Assembly: GCA_934630905.1 (NCBI GenBank) | Contig: CAKTXN010000120.1 | Location: 1-5,242, forward strand | Reading direction: 5' to 3' | Source: an uncultured Eggerthellaceae bacterium | GTDB taxonomy: Bacteria; Actinomycetota; Coriobacteriia; Coriobacteriales; Eggerthellaceae | Length of the DNA stretch: 5,242 nucleotides | Shown here: positions 1 to 5,242 of the stretch, piece after piece | Layout of the letters: each line of letters opens with the position of its first letter | How positions within the stretch are numbered: position 1 is the first letter of the stretch | Translations under genes and position numbers: made by a program | The notes under the pieces: generated by a model | Told to the model about the DNA's origin: nothing | Seen by the model: only the letters and a program-made list of their open reading frames with translations | The model's database searches: none

Positions 1-841
1 GGTTGAGGAAGTGCTCGACGTGCGCGCAGAGCTCGTCGAACGTGGCCTCGCCGGCCGCAGGACACTCGCGCTCCACGATGAAGCCGCGGTAGTAGTTGAG
101 CCCGACGACTCCCCCGCGGTCGCGGATGGCGCGAAACTCGTCGTCGGTCAGGTTGCGCGGCACGCCGCACACGCTGCGCGCGTTGGAGTGCGACGCGGCA
201 AAGGGGCGCCGGGCCACCTTGAGCAGGTCGGCGAAGCCCTCGTCGTTGAGGTGCGAGACGTCCACAACGATGCGCGCGTCCTCGAGTGCGCGCACGACCT
301 GCCTGCCGAACTCGCTGAGCCCCTCGTGGGAGCACTTCCCGCTGCCGATGGAGTTCCGGCCGTTCCACGTGAGCGTGACCATCTTCACGCCGTCGGCCGC
401 CAGCTCGTCCACGATCCCCAGGTCGTCGCCGATGAGCGAGCCGTTCTCCACCGTGAGCATGGCCGCCGTCCTGCCGGAGGCGAGGACGTCCCCCACGCGT
501 CGCGCGTCGCGCACCTGCTCCACCATGTCGGAGTGGCATGCGACCTGGCCGGAAAACCAGTCGCGTGCCCGCCGGTAGAACGTGCGGGCGCCTTCCACGT
601 CGTAGATGTCGGGCACCCACACGGCAAAGCACTGGCACCAGTCGTAGGCCGCCACGCGGTCGAGCGCCAACGCTCCCCCGTTGGAGGCCAGTGTGCCGCT
701 CGTGTCGATCCCCAGCTTCGCTTGCTCGGCGATCTCGCTTCTGTACGGCTCGACGTCGCGCATGCACAGCTGGTCTATCGTGTCGCAGTGCAGGTCGAAC
801 ACCTTGGTGCGCCTCGCAGTGCCGTTCTTTACCTCGCCCAT
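1..841 (-). CDS. Membrane-dipeptidase family (peptidase M19) zinc dipeptidase, C-terminus cut by window edge
   Basis: This hydrolyses dipeptides using a binuclear zinc site. It has no signal peptide, so it is probably cytoplasmic and serves peptide catabolism. 280 residues are visible. Family landmarks appear in order: the His-x-Asp zinc pair in DLHCDT (H18, D20), the bridging glutamate in TVENG (E132), and zinc histidines in VDVSHLND (H197) and AASHSNAR (H218), with R229 in RNLTDDE following. The family motif LTHN reads LTWNGRN here (W159), a variant I recall from Firmicute-type M19 enzymes. The late catalytic Asp and roughly the last 30-120 residues lie beyond the left edge, given usual lengths of 310-400. 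The ATG at 841 is chosen because a TAG (857-859) closes the frame upstream and a purine-rich AGAGAGG/AGG ribosome site (848-858) precedes it. Family call is secure; substrate, including possible D-amino-acid dipeptides, is unknown. Confidence 0.9.
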   Translation of the reverse strand, partial: MGEVKNGTARRTKVFDLHCDTIDQLCMRDVEPYRSEIAEQAKLGIDTSGTLASNGGALALDRVAAYDWCQCFAVWVPDIYDVEGARTFYRRARDWFSGQVACHSDMVEQVRDARRVGDVLASGRTAAMLTVENGSLIGDDLGIVDELAADGVKMVTLTWNGRNSIGSGKCSHEGLSEFGRQVVRALEDARIVVDVSHLNDEGFADLLKVARRPFAASHSNARSVCGVPRNLTDDEFRAIRDRGGVVGLNYYRGFIVERECPAAGEATFDELCAHVEHFLN

Positions 842-856
842 CGCATGCCTGCCTCT

Positions 857-985
857 CTAATCCACGCGTTCCATCGAGACGACCTCCACGGGCCTGTGCA
901 GGCGGTCGCTCGTGACGCCGACGCCGTCCACCGTCATCTCACCGCGCTGGTTGTCGAACTGAGCGCCCGTGAACTCAGGTCGCTC
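857..985 (-). pseudogene. Coding-like C-terminal tail of an unidentified gene, possibly a remnant
   Basis: About 42 codons ending at TAG (857-859) look translated. Third positions are nearly all G or C, composition is balanced, and the stretch reads ...AQFDNQRGEMTVDGVGV... to ...EVVSMERVD. The stop is 15 nt before the dipeptidase start, overlapping its ribosome site, which suits operon partners. Upstream of about 985 the frame stays open to 1228, but the translation becomes Ser/Pro/Cys/Arg-rich and unlike protein, and no other minus frame continues it convincingly. It may therefore be the 3' end of a gene that lost its body. Alternatively it is a 26-residue peptide starting at the ATG at 937, or chance. 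I do not recognise the family. Confidence 0.35.
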
Positions 986-1316
986 CCTGCATAACTGAGC
1001 GCATCCTACACCCCTCGTGCTCCCTGCAGGTGCCGAAGGGGTGGATGATTCGGGCGGTATCGATGAAAGGTGGGATGGTGGAATCGGCGAACGCAGCGAA
1101 CGCGCATGAGAGACGACGGGCCATTTAGGCTGGTTGATGCCAGAACAAGCAGCTCGGAAACAACGGATGCAATCGACCGGACATCCCGTGGAATCTAATT
1201 TGCCGCCAGCGCGACCACATGTTCTCACTCGTCCCTAACGTAACCGTCTCCCATCGGCAAACTCCCGACCCTATCGTAGGCACCGTCATTTTGGGATGAC
1301 CCGAAAGGAGACCACC
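986..1316. other. Non-coding spacer upstream of the hydrolase gene
   Basis: No convincing gene is seen on either strand. It holds a 10-bp direct repeat AACTGAGCGC (957-966 and 993-1002, 36 bp apart, the first copy inside the adjacent tail), a 9-bp near-tandem GCGAACGC pair around 1087-1104, and a short inverted repeat GTCAT/ATGAC (1285-1289, 1296-1300) just before the hydrolase ribosome site. A -10-like TCTAAT (1194-1199) matches five of six consensus bases, but no good -35 accompanies it. Promoters for both flanking transcription units are expected here, but I cannot place them firmly. Confidence 0.5.
1304..1310 (+). promoter_or_regulatory. Ribosome binding site of the exported hydrolase
   Basis: AAAGGAG lies 6 nt before the ATG at 1317. 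It decides against the in-frame ATG at 1296, which lies upstream of this site, and against the internal ATG at 1386, which has no purine-rich leader. Confidence 0.85.
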
Positions 1317-2120
1317 ATGTTTGAGAGCACCACTTGCTACACGGCCGACGACGCGCTCGCTGGCACCGCGGAACTGCAGCCGGGCATGACGCGCAGGGCG
1401 GCCGTCGGCTGCCTGGCGGGGGTCGCGCTCGCCGTAGGCGCCGGCCTCGCGCTTGACTCCGGCCCGCTCGCCGGCGCGGCCCAGGCCGAGGAGACCTCCC
1501 CCGCCCTCCCGACCGCGACCGGCTTCGCCCTGCCCGAGGGACTCGCCCTCGCCGCGGACGGGACCCTGGGCGACGTCCTGGTGGTCGTGGACATGCAGAA
1601 CGCCTACCTGGAGGACCAGTACTGGGCCTGCACGAAGACGAGCGCGTGCGCCGAGAACATCGTCGGTCTCATCGAGGGAGGCGTCTGCGACAACGTCGTC
1701 TTCACCGAGTACCTGGCCCCGGAGAACCCCGTGGGCACCTGGGTGACCTACAACGAGGCGAATGCCGAGGTGAACGGGGACGCCTGGCTCAACGAAATAG
1801 TGGACGAGCTCAAGCCGTACACCGAGACGTACCCGCTCTACTCCAAGTCGACCTACTCGTCGTTCGGCAACCCCGACTTCAAGTCCCTCATGGCGCGCGC
1901 CGGCCGCATCGTCATCACGGGTGTCATGAGCGAGTGCTGCGTGCTCGCCACGGCCATCGACGCCATCGACACGGGAACCCCCGTCGTCTACCTGACCGAC
2001 GCCTGCTCGGGCTCCACGCAGGAGTACGAGGACATGGCGACGGCCATGATGGAGTTCGCCTCCCCCACCCACACCGCCGTCATGACCTGCGAGGAGTACA
2101 CGGCGCTCAGGCGGGGGTAA
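1317..2120 (+). CDS. Tat-exported isochorismatase-family cysteine hydrolase
   Basis: This 267-residue enzyme belongs to the isochorismatase-like superfamily (nicotinamidases, N-carbamoyl amidohydrolases, isochorismatases). A 23-residue leader precedes MTRRAAVG (R26, R27), then an Ala/Gly/Leu-rich hydrophobic stretch to about residue 46 and a likely signal-peptidase site after AQA (55-57). This is a Tat-like signal without the usual Phe after the arginines. The catalytic fold starts near residue 85. The triad is complete: D92 in VVVDMQNAY, K177 in YSKSTYSSF, and C208 in GVMSECCVLATAIDA, with a glycine-valine step before it as in the family. Seven cysteines follow the cleavage site (105, 111, 124, 207, 208, 230, 258), so disulfides are possible outside the cytoplasm. 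The gene stands alone, convergent with the two-component genes. Substrate cannot be told; an amide or ester seems likely. An uncleaved signal anchor is the alternative to full export. Confidence 0.88.
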   Translation: MFESTTCYTADDALAGTAELQPGMTRRAAVGCLAGVALAVGAGLALDSGPLAGAAQAEETSPALPTATGFALPEGLALAADGTLGDVLVVVDMQNAYLEDQYWACTKTSACAENIVGLIEGGVCDNVVFTEYLAPENPVGTWVTYNEANAEVNGDAWLNEIVDELKPYTETYPLYSKSTYSSFGNPDFKSLMARAGRIVITGVMSECCVLATAIDAIDTGTPVVYLTDACSGSTQEYEDMATAMMEFASPTHTAVMTCEEYTALRRG

Positions 2121-2200
2121 GAGGCGCTGCATTGGGAGGTTCCAACCGCGAGCCAAAATCACAGCTTTAAAGTATCCAAGCGATTGAGATGCGTCATCCA

Positions 2201-2371
2201 TCAGGTCCTCAGGTGCCGAAGAAGGTCCTGGCATAGCCGTTTTTCCTGGTTGTCGCGAAGTGCCCGATATGCAAAACAGCGGGTCAGAGCAACATTCTGT
2301 CCTGTAACACGCACGAATGCAACGCCGCTTCCAATCGAGGTGCCGACAGCGGGCCTGCCGGCCGTCGGCAC
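2201..2371 (-). CDS. Doubtful small reading frame after the response regulator
   Basis: Reading on past the regulator's TAA in the same frame gives an open stretch to TGA at 2201-2203. A GTG at 2371 would give 56 residues, ending RLCQDLLRHLRT. The second half has a plausible charged helical composition, but third positions are much more A/T-rich than in neighbouring genes. The purine run before the GTG touches it, leaving no proper spacing, and the start lies inside the 11-bp inverted repeat. It could be a decayed extension, a peptide, or simply 3' untranslated sequence, which I think most likely. Confidence 0.15.
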   Translation of the reverse strand: MPTAGRPAVGTSIGSGVAFVRVTGQNVALTRCFAYRALRDNQEKRLCQDLLRHLRT

Positions 2372-2374
2372 CTC
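2337..2374 (-). terminator. 11-bp perfect inverted repeat between convergent genes, probable terminator
   Basis: GAGGTGCCGAC (2337-2347) and GTCGGCACCTC (2364-2374) are exact reverse complements around a 16-nt GC-rich loop that can pair a little further (CGG/CCG). The stem starts 3 nt after the regulator stop. Neither side has a T-run, so it may act in a U-tract-independent way or protect the 3' end. Being symmetrical, it could serve both convergent transcripts, though it lies 216 nt beyond the hydrolase stop. Confidence 0.55.
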
Positions 2375-2377
2375 CCC

Positions 2378-3109
2378 TTACCCTCCGATTCGGTATCCGA
2401 ACCCAAAGACGGTCTGTAGCAACACGGGCTCTGAGGGGTCGAGCTCGATTTTCTCGCGAATCCGGCGTACGTACGTCGGTATGCTGATTGCGTTTCCCTT
2501 CTGGTACTCGTCACCCCAGACGCACGCGATGATGTCATCGCGCGTATAAACATTGCCCGGATGCCTAGCAAGCAGCTCAACGATGCGGAACTCTTTGGGC
2601 GTAAGCTGAACCACCTCACCCCGCACGATAACCTCGCGTCGAGCAGGATCGACCTCGAGCTCAAGGGGTTCTCGGCCTGTCGTCCGTCCGATACCTGCGG
2701 AAACCATGCTCTCTTTCGGTGTCGCCGACGTGGTCCCCGTCCGTTCTAAGCCCTTTCGGCGGAGCAGCGCCTCTATTCGTAGCAACAATTCCTCTTCGTC
2801 AAAAGGCTTGGCGAGATAATCATCCGCGCCCGCTTTGAACCCGACGCGCTTGTCGACAATGTCGCTCTTGGCCGAGAGCATGAGAATGGGCAGGCTCGGT
2901 GAGGCCGCTCGTAAGCGTTCGCACAGCTCGAAGCCGTCTATACCAGGCAACATAACGTCAAGCACGGCCAAATCGGGCCGCTCATGAGAAAACAGCTGCA
3001 GCGCCTCGTCCCCATCGCCGGCACAAACGAAGTCGTATCCAGCGCGCTCGATGATGAGCCCGAGGGCCGTGCAGAGGCTCTTCTCATCGTCTACCAGCAT
3101 GACTTTCAC
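2378..3109 (-). CDS. OmpR/PhoB-family response regulator
   Basis: This is the cytoplasmic output partner of the heme-type kinase encoded just before it. It is 243 residues long, normal for the family. The receiver domain (1-118) has the acidic pair D7/D8, phosphoacceptor D51 in LDVMLPGIDG, S79 in MLSAKSD, and K101 in LAKPFD. A linker of about 30 residues rich in Thr/Ser/Gly follows. The winged-helix DNA-binding domain runs from about 148 to 243, with LTPKEFRIVELL (169-180), a recognition-helix region at SIPTYVRRIREKIE (209-222) and the C-terminal hairpin TVFGFGYRI. The usual VDVHIxRLR pattern is altered to SIPTYVRRIR. The start is GTG at 3109, overlapping the kinase TGA as GTGA, with a G-run ribosome site (3115-3120) 5 nt upstream; an in-frame ATG at 3100 is less likely. 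Expect translational coupling to the kinase. Target promoters are unknown; nrf is a reasonable guess. Confidence 0.95.
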   Translation of the reverse strand: MKVMLVDDEKSLCTALGLIIERAGYDFVCAGDGDEALQLFSHERPDLAVLDVMLPGIDGFELCERLRAASPSLPILMLSAKSDIVDKRVGFKAGADDYLAKPFDEEELLLRIEALLRRKGLERTGTTSATPKESMVSAGIGRTTGREPLELEVDPARREVIVRGEVVQLTPKEFRIVELLARHPGNVYTRDDIIACVWGDEYQKGNAISIPTYVRRIREKIELDPSEPVLLQTVFGFGYRIGG

Positions 3110-4557
3110 GAGTTCCCCCCAACCTGCCCCGGCGCGGCAACCGGCAGAAGCACGCTGAACGTACTGCCTACGCCGGGCGCGCTTTCCAGCATTATGGACC
3201 CGCCCAGACGATCCACGAGCGACTTTGCCAGAAACAGTCCCAGCCCGCTGCCGGCGGAACGACCGTGCTTTCCATCTCCCGCCTGCTCAAAGCGCTCGAA
3301 GACACGCTCTTGCTGGTCGGCAGGAATGCCAATTCCCTCGTCACGCACCGACACGCGCACGACATCCCCCTCGGGTGCAACCTCGATGAACACCCGGCTG
3401 TCCTCGCGCGAGAACTTGAGCGCGTTGCCGATGATGTTCATGAACACCTTGCGCAGCGCCTCTGAGTCCGAGTAGATGATGGGCGTGTCCGACGCTATGC
3501 TCTTGCGGATCTCGATGCCGTTCTTGCTGGCAAGAGGGCCGACGGCCGCCGTGATGGACTGGATGACATCCACAAGGTCGACCTCGTCGTACGACAAGCT
3601 GAAATGCCCGCTCTCCAACTTCGCCACATCGATGGTGTTGTTCACGAGGTTGAGCAGGTGGCGGCTGTTCTCCTTGATTTCTCCGACCATCCTGCGCTCC
3701 TGCTCGCCATGGTGCTCGCCGTCCTTCTCCCAGAGGTCTGTAAAGGCGATAATCGAGGAGAGCGGCGTGCGCAGCTCGTGGCTCATGACCGCGAGGAATT
3801 CCTGCTGGGCCTTGTTCTCGTCGTGCAGGCGCGCGTTCGAGTCGCTCAGGGGCTTGACGACCCACCTCTTGAGTGCAAGGTGCACCACCAGCACAATCGT
3901 CAGCCCGAGCAGAAAGAAGAAAGCAACGTTGCCCATGGTCGCCTGGCGCGCATCGGCGGTATAGGTATCGAGCGGGATGATGACGCTTGCGACGCCGGCG
4001 AGGTCGCCGAGCTGCATGCCCTCCTTGAGATAGCCGGTCTCGTCCCTCTCCCCGGCAGGGGCGCCGTGGCAGTCAAGGCAGTTGCTCTTAATCTCAAGCG
4101 CCGACGCGTAGCGGAACACATCGCGGCCGCCATCGCTCTCGATGCGGTAGAACTCGGTGGCCCCACCCGCCTCGAACAGCGCGATCGCCTCTGCCTCAAA
4201 CGGGTCGGGCTCGTCGGTTCCCGAGCGCGGGTTGGTGCGCGCGTAGCGAATTTCATAGCCTTGTGCCTGTCTGGTAAACCGACGGGCGATATTTTTTGCG
4301 GCGACGGCGCAGTACACGTCTTTGAAATCGTACGAGCCGTCCGAGTTGTAGTTGATGGCGAACTGGGCGTCGTCGATGTAGTCCCAGCAGGCTTTCATCT
4401 GCAGATTGAGCGTCCGCGCCTCCGCGAGGGCCTTGTCGCCAATGGCTTCGGACTGAGACGATATGTCACGAACGACATATAAGCAGGTAGCAGCGATGAA
4501 GACCGTCATGACCGCGACGGTGAACTTTAACGACAGCCGCTTGTTGTCGACGTCCAT
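3106..4557 (-). CDS. Heme-binding sensor histidine kinase with Tll0287-like (DUF3365) domain
   Basis: This 483-residue membrane kinase phosphorylates the regulator encoded directly after it. Order of parts: a short cytoplasmic N-terminus, transmembrane helix at about 12-29, an extracytoplasmic domain at about 30-205, a second helix at about 208-229, then the kinase. The outer domain resembles the Tll0287-like/DUF3365 family and holds a c-type heme site, NCLDCHG (C160, C163, H164). C57 in the helix around LNLQMKACWDYI could be the second axial ligand, as I recall for cyanobacterial Tll0287 (His/Cys). The H-box is FLAVMSHELRTPL (H260), the N-box lies around N374-N378, with DEGIGIP (406-412) and GSGLGLF (436-442). 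All catalytic motifs are intact. I chose ATG 4557, preceded by GGGAGG, because an upstream in-frame GTG (4617) lies before the likely promoter. The signal sensed, whether redox state, NO, nitrite or another ligand, is inference. Confidence 0.92.
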   Translation of the reverse strand: MDVDNKRLSLKFTVAVMTVFIAATCLYVVRDISSQSEAIGDKALAEARTLNLQMKACWDYIDDAQFAINYNSDGSYDFKDVYCAVAAKNIARRFTRQAQGYEIRYARTNPRSGTDEPDPFEAEAIALFEAGGATEFYRIESDGGRDVFRYASALEIKSNCLDCHGAPAGERDETGYLKEGMQLGDLAGVASVIIPLDTYTADARQATMGNVAFFFLLGLTIVLVVHLALKRWVVKPLSDSNARLHDENKAQQEFLAVMSHELRTPLSSIIAFTDLWEKDGEHHGEQERRMVGEIKENSRHLLNLVNNTIDVAKLESGHFSLSYDEVDLVDVIQSITAAVGPLASKNGIEIRKSIASDTPIIYSDSEALRKVFMNIIGNALKFSREDSRVFIEVAPEGDVVRVSVRDEGIGIPADQQERVFERFEQAGDGKHGRSAGSGLGLFLAKSLVDRLGGSIMLESAPGVGSTFSVLLPVAAPGQVGGNS

Positions 4558-4560
4558 GGC

Positions 4561-4566
4561 CCTCCC
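4561..4566 (-). promoter_or_regulatory. Ribosome binding site of the sensor kinase
   Basis: GGGAGG on the minus strand lies 3 nt before the ATG at 4557. A second, similar site (AAGGGAGG, 4571-4578) lies just upstream, almost touching an out-of-frame ATG at 4568. The spacing to 4557 is short but is the best available for this frame. Confidence 0.6.
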
Positions 4567-4593
4567 ATCGCCTCCCTTGGACGCAACTGCCTC

Positions 4594-4602
4594 ACTATAG
4601 CA
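4594..4602 (-). promoter_or_regulatory. Extended -10 promoter element for the kinase-regulator operon
   Basis: On the minus strand the sequence reads TGCTATAGT, an exact TG-N extended -10 with a -10 hexamer matching TATAAT at five of six positions. There is no good -35, which extended -10 promoters can do without. Transcription would begin near 4587, giving a leader of about 30 nt before the ATG at 4557. The element lies 3 nt past the hairpin at 4606-4633, so that repeat covers the spacer/-35 region and could double as an operator. Confidence 0.55.
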
Positions 4603-4605
4603 CAA

Positions 4606-4633
4606 GGGGAGGCCCACATCAGCGAGCCTCCCC
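4606..4633 (-). terminator. 8-bp hairpin with short T-containing tail, possible terminator or operator
   Basis: GGGGAGGC (4606-4613) and GCCTCCCC (4626-4633) pair perfectly around a 12-nt loop. On the minus strand the stem is followed by TTGTGCT, a weak T-rich tail. It lies 56 nt past the nrfA stop and directly abuts the kinase promoter, so it could end nrfA transcription, bind a regulator, or both. Confidence 0.45.
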
Positions 4634-4637
4634 GTTT

Positions 4638-4679
4638 CCGCCTGTAGAGTGCCTCTGCCATCGTTGAGGACACAGGCGG
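4638..4679 (-). terminator. Hairpin directly after nrfA, probable 3'-end structure
   Basis: CCGCCTGT (4638-4645) pairs exactly with ACAGGCGG (4672-4679), and inside it CCTC (4652-4655) pairs with GAGG (4666-4669) across an internal loop. The structure begins 10 nt after the nrfA TAG. No T-run follows on the minus strand, so it is either a U-poor terminator or an RNA-stabilising stem that lowers read-through into the kinase gene. Confidence 0.5.
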
Positions 4680-4689
4680 CTGCGCTTTC

Positions 4690-5242
4690 CTACTTGCCGG
4701 CCTCGATAAGGTCGAACGAGTCTGCAACGAGCTTCTCGGCACGGGTCAGGTAGTCGTCCACCGCCGTGGGGTTGTGGGCGACCTTGATGCCCGGCTGCGC
4801 ATACGAACCGATGCAGTACTCGTTGTAGAAGTCGGCCGTGAACAGGTTGCTCCGCAAAGTGTCGAGCGTCTCCTCAGAGTACTTGCCCGAGTGGATAGCG
4901 GAGCGGACGGCATCCTCCAGCACGTTGAGGCTGGAGCGCAGCGCGGTCTCGCGGTCGGCGGCCTCCTGCTGCTTGGCGCGAACCATGGCGACCATAGCAT
5001 CGGCGTCCTCGATGCCCTGGGACTCATGACAGCTCAGGCACGTCTCGAGCGAGGCCGTATTCTCAAGCGGAGACTGCGAGGCGTCATGATTCGTGTAGAC
5101 CGTACCGTCTGCAGCCTTCTCCTGGGGCATGTGACATGTGACGCAGTCGACCCCGAGTGAATCGTGCACGCTGTTGTGGAAAAGCTCGACGTCACCGTGC
5201 ATGCCTCCCACACGCGAGATTCCGTCCTCGTCCGGGTAGGTC
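4690..5242 (-). CDS. nrfA: Ammonia-forming cytochrome c nitrite reductase (NrfA), C-terminal part
   Basis: NrfA is an extracytoplasmic pentaheme enzyme that reduces nitrite to ammonium with six electrons. Only the last 183 residues are present; the full protein is usually near 450-500, so the signal peptide and the first hemes, including the active-site heme (CxxCK in most NrfA), lie beyond the right edge. Visible landmarks in window numbering: GGMHGD (H15 aligns with the catalytic His of the QHPE motif), HNSVHDSLGVDCVTCHMP with heme site C33/C36/H37, YTNHDASQSPLEN (H52, a likely distal ligand), CLSCH (C68/C71/H72), and AHNP (H156, a likely late heme ligand). The TAG at 4690-4692 closes the gene. 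A GTG at 5209-5211 is internal, not the start, because the frame runs on through TYPDEDGISR. The neighbouring heme-type two-component system on the same strand suggests redox or nitrite-responsive control. A divergent multiheme paralogue is the alternative. Confidence 0.85.
   Translation of the reverse strand, partial: TYPDEDGISRVGGMHGDVELFHNSVHDSLGVDCVTCHMPQEKAADGTVYTNHDASQSPLENTASLETCLSCHESQGIEDADAMVAMVRAKQQEAADRETALRSSLNVLEDAVRSAIHSGKYSEETLDTLRSNLFTADFYNEYCIGSYAQPGIKVAHNPTAVDDYLTRAEKLVADSFDLIEAGK

Noticed and set aside
11..994. Long plus-strand open frame (327 codons) opposite the dipeptidase
   Set aside because: It is the antisense shadow of the M19 gene. Its Val/Ala/His/Arg-rich translation has no family motifs, and the minus strand carries every zinc ligand.
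990..1127. Plus-strand frame ending at TAG 1125-1127 that looks like a protein tail
   Set aside because: The Ala/Asn run comes from a short DNA repeat (GCGAACGC), there is no start or ribosome site, and codon preference is weak.
1341..1450. Possible lipoprotein box around AVGC (C32) in the hydrolase
   Set aside because: The cysteine comes right after the twin arginines and before the hydrophobic stretch, so it cannot be a lipobox cysteine; AQA at 55-57 fits normal cleavage.
1027..2221. 12-bp direct repeat CAGGTGCCGAAG at 1027-1038 and 2210-2221, flanking the hydrolase gene as if it were a mobile cassette
   Set aside because: One such 12-mer pair is expected by chance in a window this size. 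Joining the flanks does not restore a reading frame, and there is no recombinase or terminal inverted repeat.
1125..2234. 369-codon minus-strand frame opposite the hydrolase
   Set aside because: The plus strand carries the complete catalytic triad and a ribosome site; the antisense product is Gly/Arg/Val-rich with no motifs.
3604..4482. 292-codon plus-strand frame opposite the kinase
   Set aside because: It is a shadow of the histidine kinase, whose H, N and G boxes are all readable on the minus strand.
4527..4568. 13-codon upstream frame overlapping the kinase start (ATG 4568)
   Set aside because: It has a purine-rich leader only 2 nt away and no protein-like content; it is probably a by-product of the repeated GGGAGG motif.

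Overview
The window looks like part of the chromosome of a high-GC anaerobe. The closest fit is a gut Actinobacteriota of the Coriobacteriia/Eggerthellaceae type. I infer this from strong G/C preference at third codon positions, a Tat-exported enzyme with a bare RR motif, an ammonia-forming cytochrome c nitrite reductase, and a histidine kinase with its own c-type heme site. No sequence search was possible, so the taxonomy is an impression.

Layout, left to right. (1) Positions 1-841, minus strand: most of a zinc M19 dipeptidase whose C-terminus lies beyond the left edge. Just upstream of it (857 to about 985, minus) is a short coding-like tail with no visible gene body, perhaps the remnant of an operon partner. 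(2) About 986-1316: non-coding spacer leading to the plus-strand gene. (3) 1317-2120, plus strand: an isochorismatase-family cysteine hydrolase with an N-terminal Tat-type signal, unusual because most of this superfamily is cytoplasmic. (4) 2121-2377: spacer between convergent genes, holding a perfect 11-bp inverted repeat and a doubtful small reading frame. (5) 2378-4557, minus strand: a two-component system. The sensor kinase comes first and the OmpR-type regulator second, joined by a GTGA stop/start overlap. (6) 4558-4689: a structured spacer with two hairpins and an extended -10 promoter. (7) 4690-5242, minus strand: the C-terminal 183 residues of NrfA, whose N-terminus lies beyond the right edge.

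The right half is the most coherent part. NrfA reduces nitrite to ammonium outside the membrane, with electrons arriving through c-type hemes. The kinase encoded next to it on the same strand has an extracytoplasmic Tll0287-like (DUF3365) domain with its own CxxCH heme site. It also has an upstream cysteine (Cys57) that could be the second heme ligand. The simplest reading is a heme-based redox or ligand sensor that adjusts expression of respiratory genes, possibly nrf itself. The dipeptidase and the exported hydrolase have no obvious functional link to that system.
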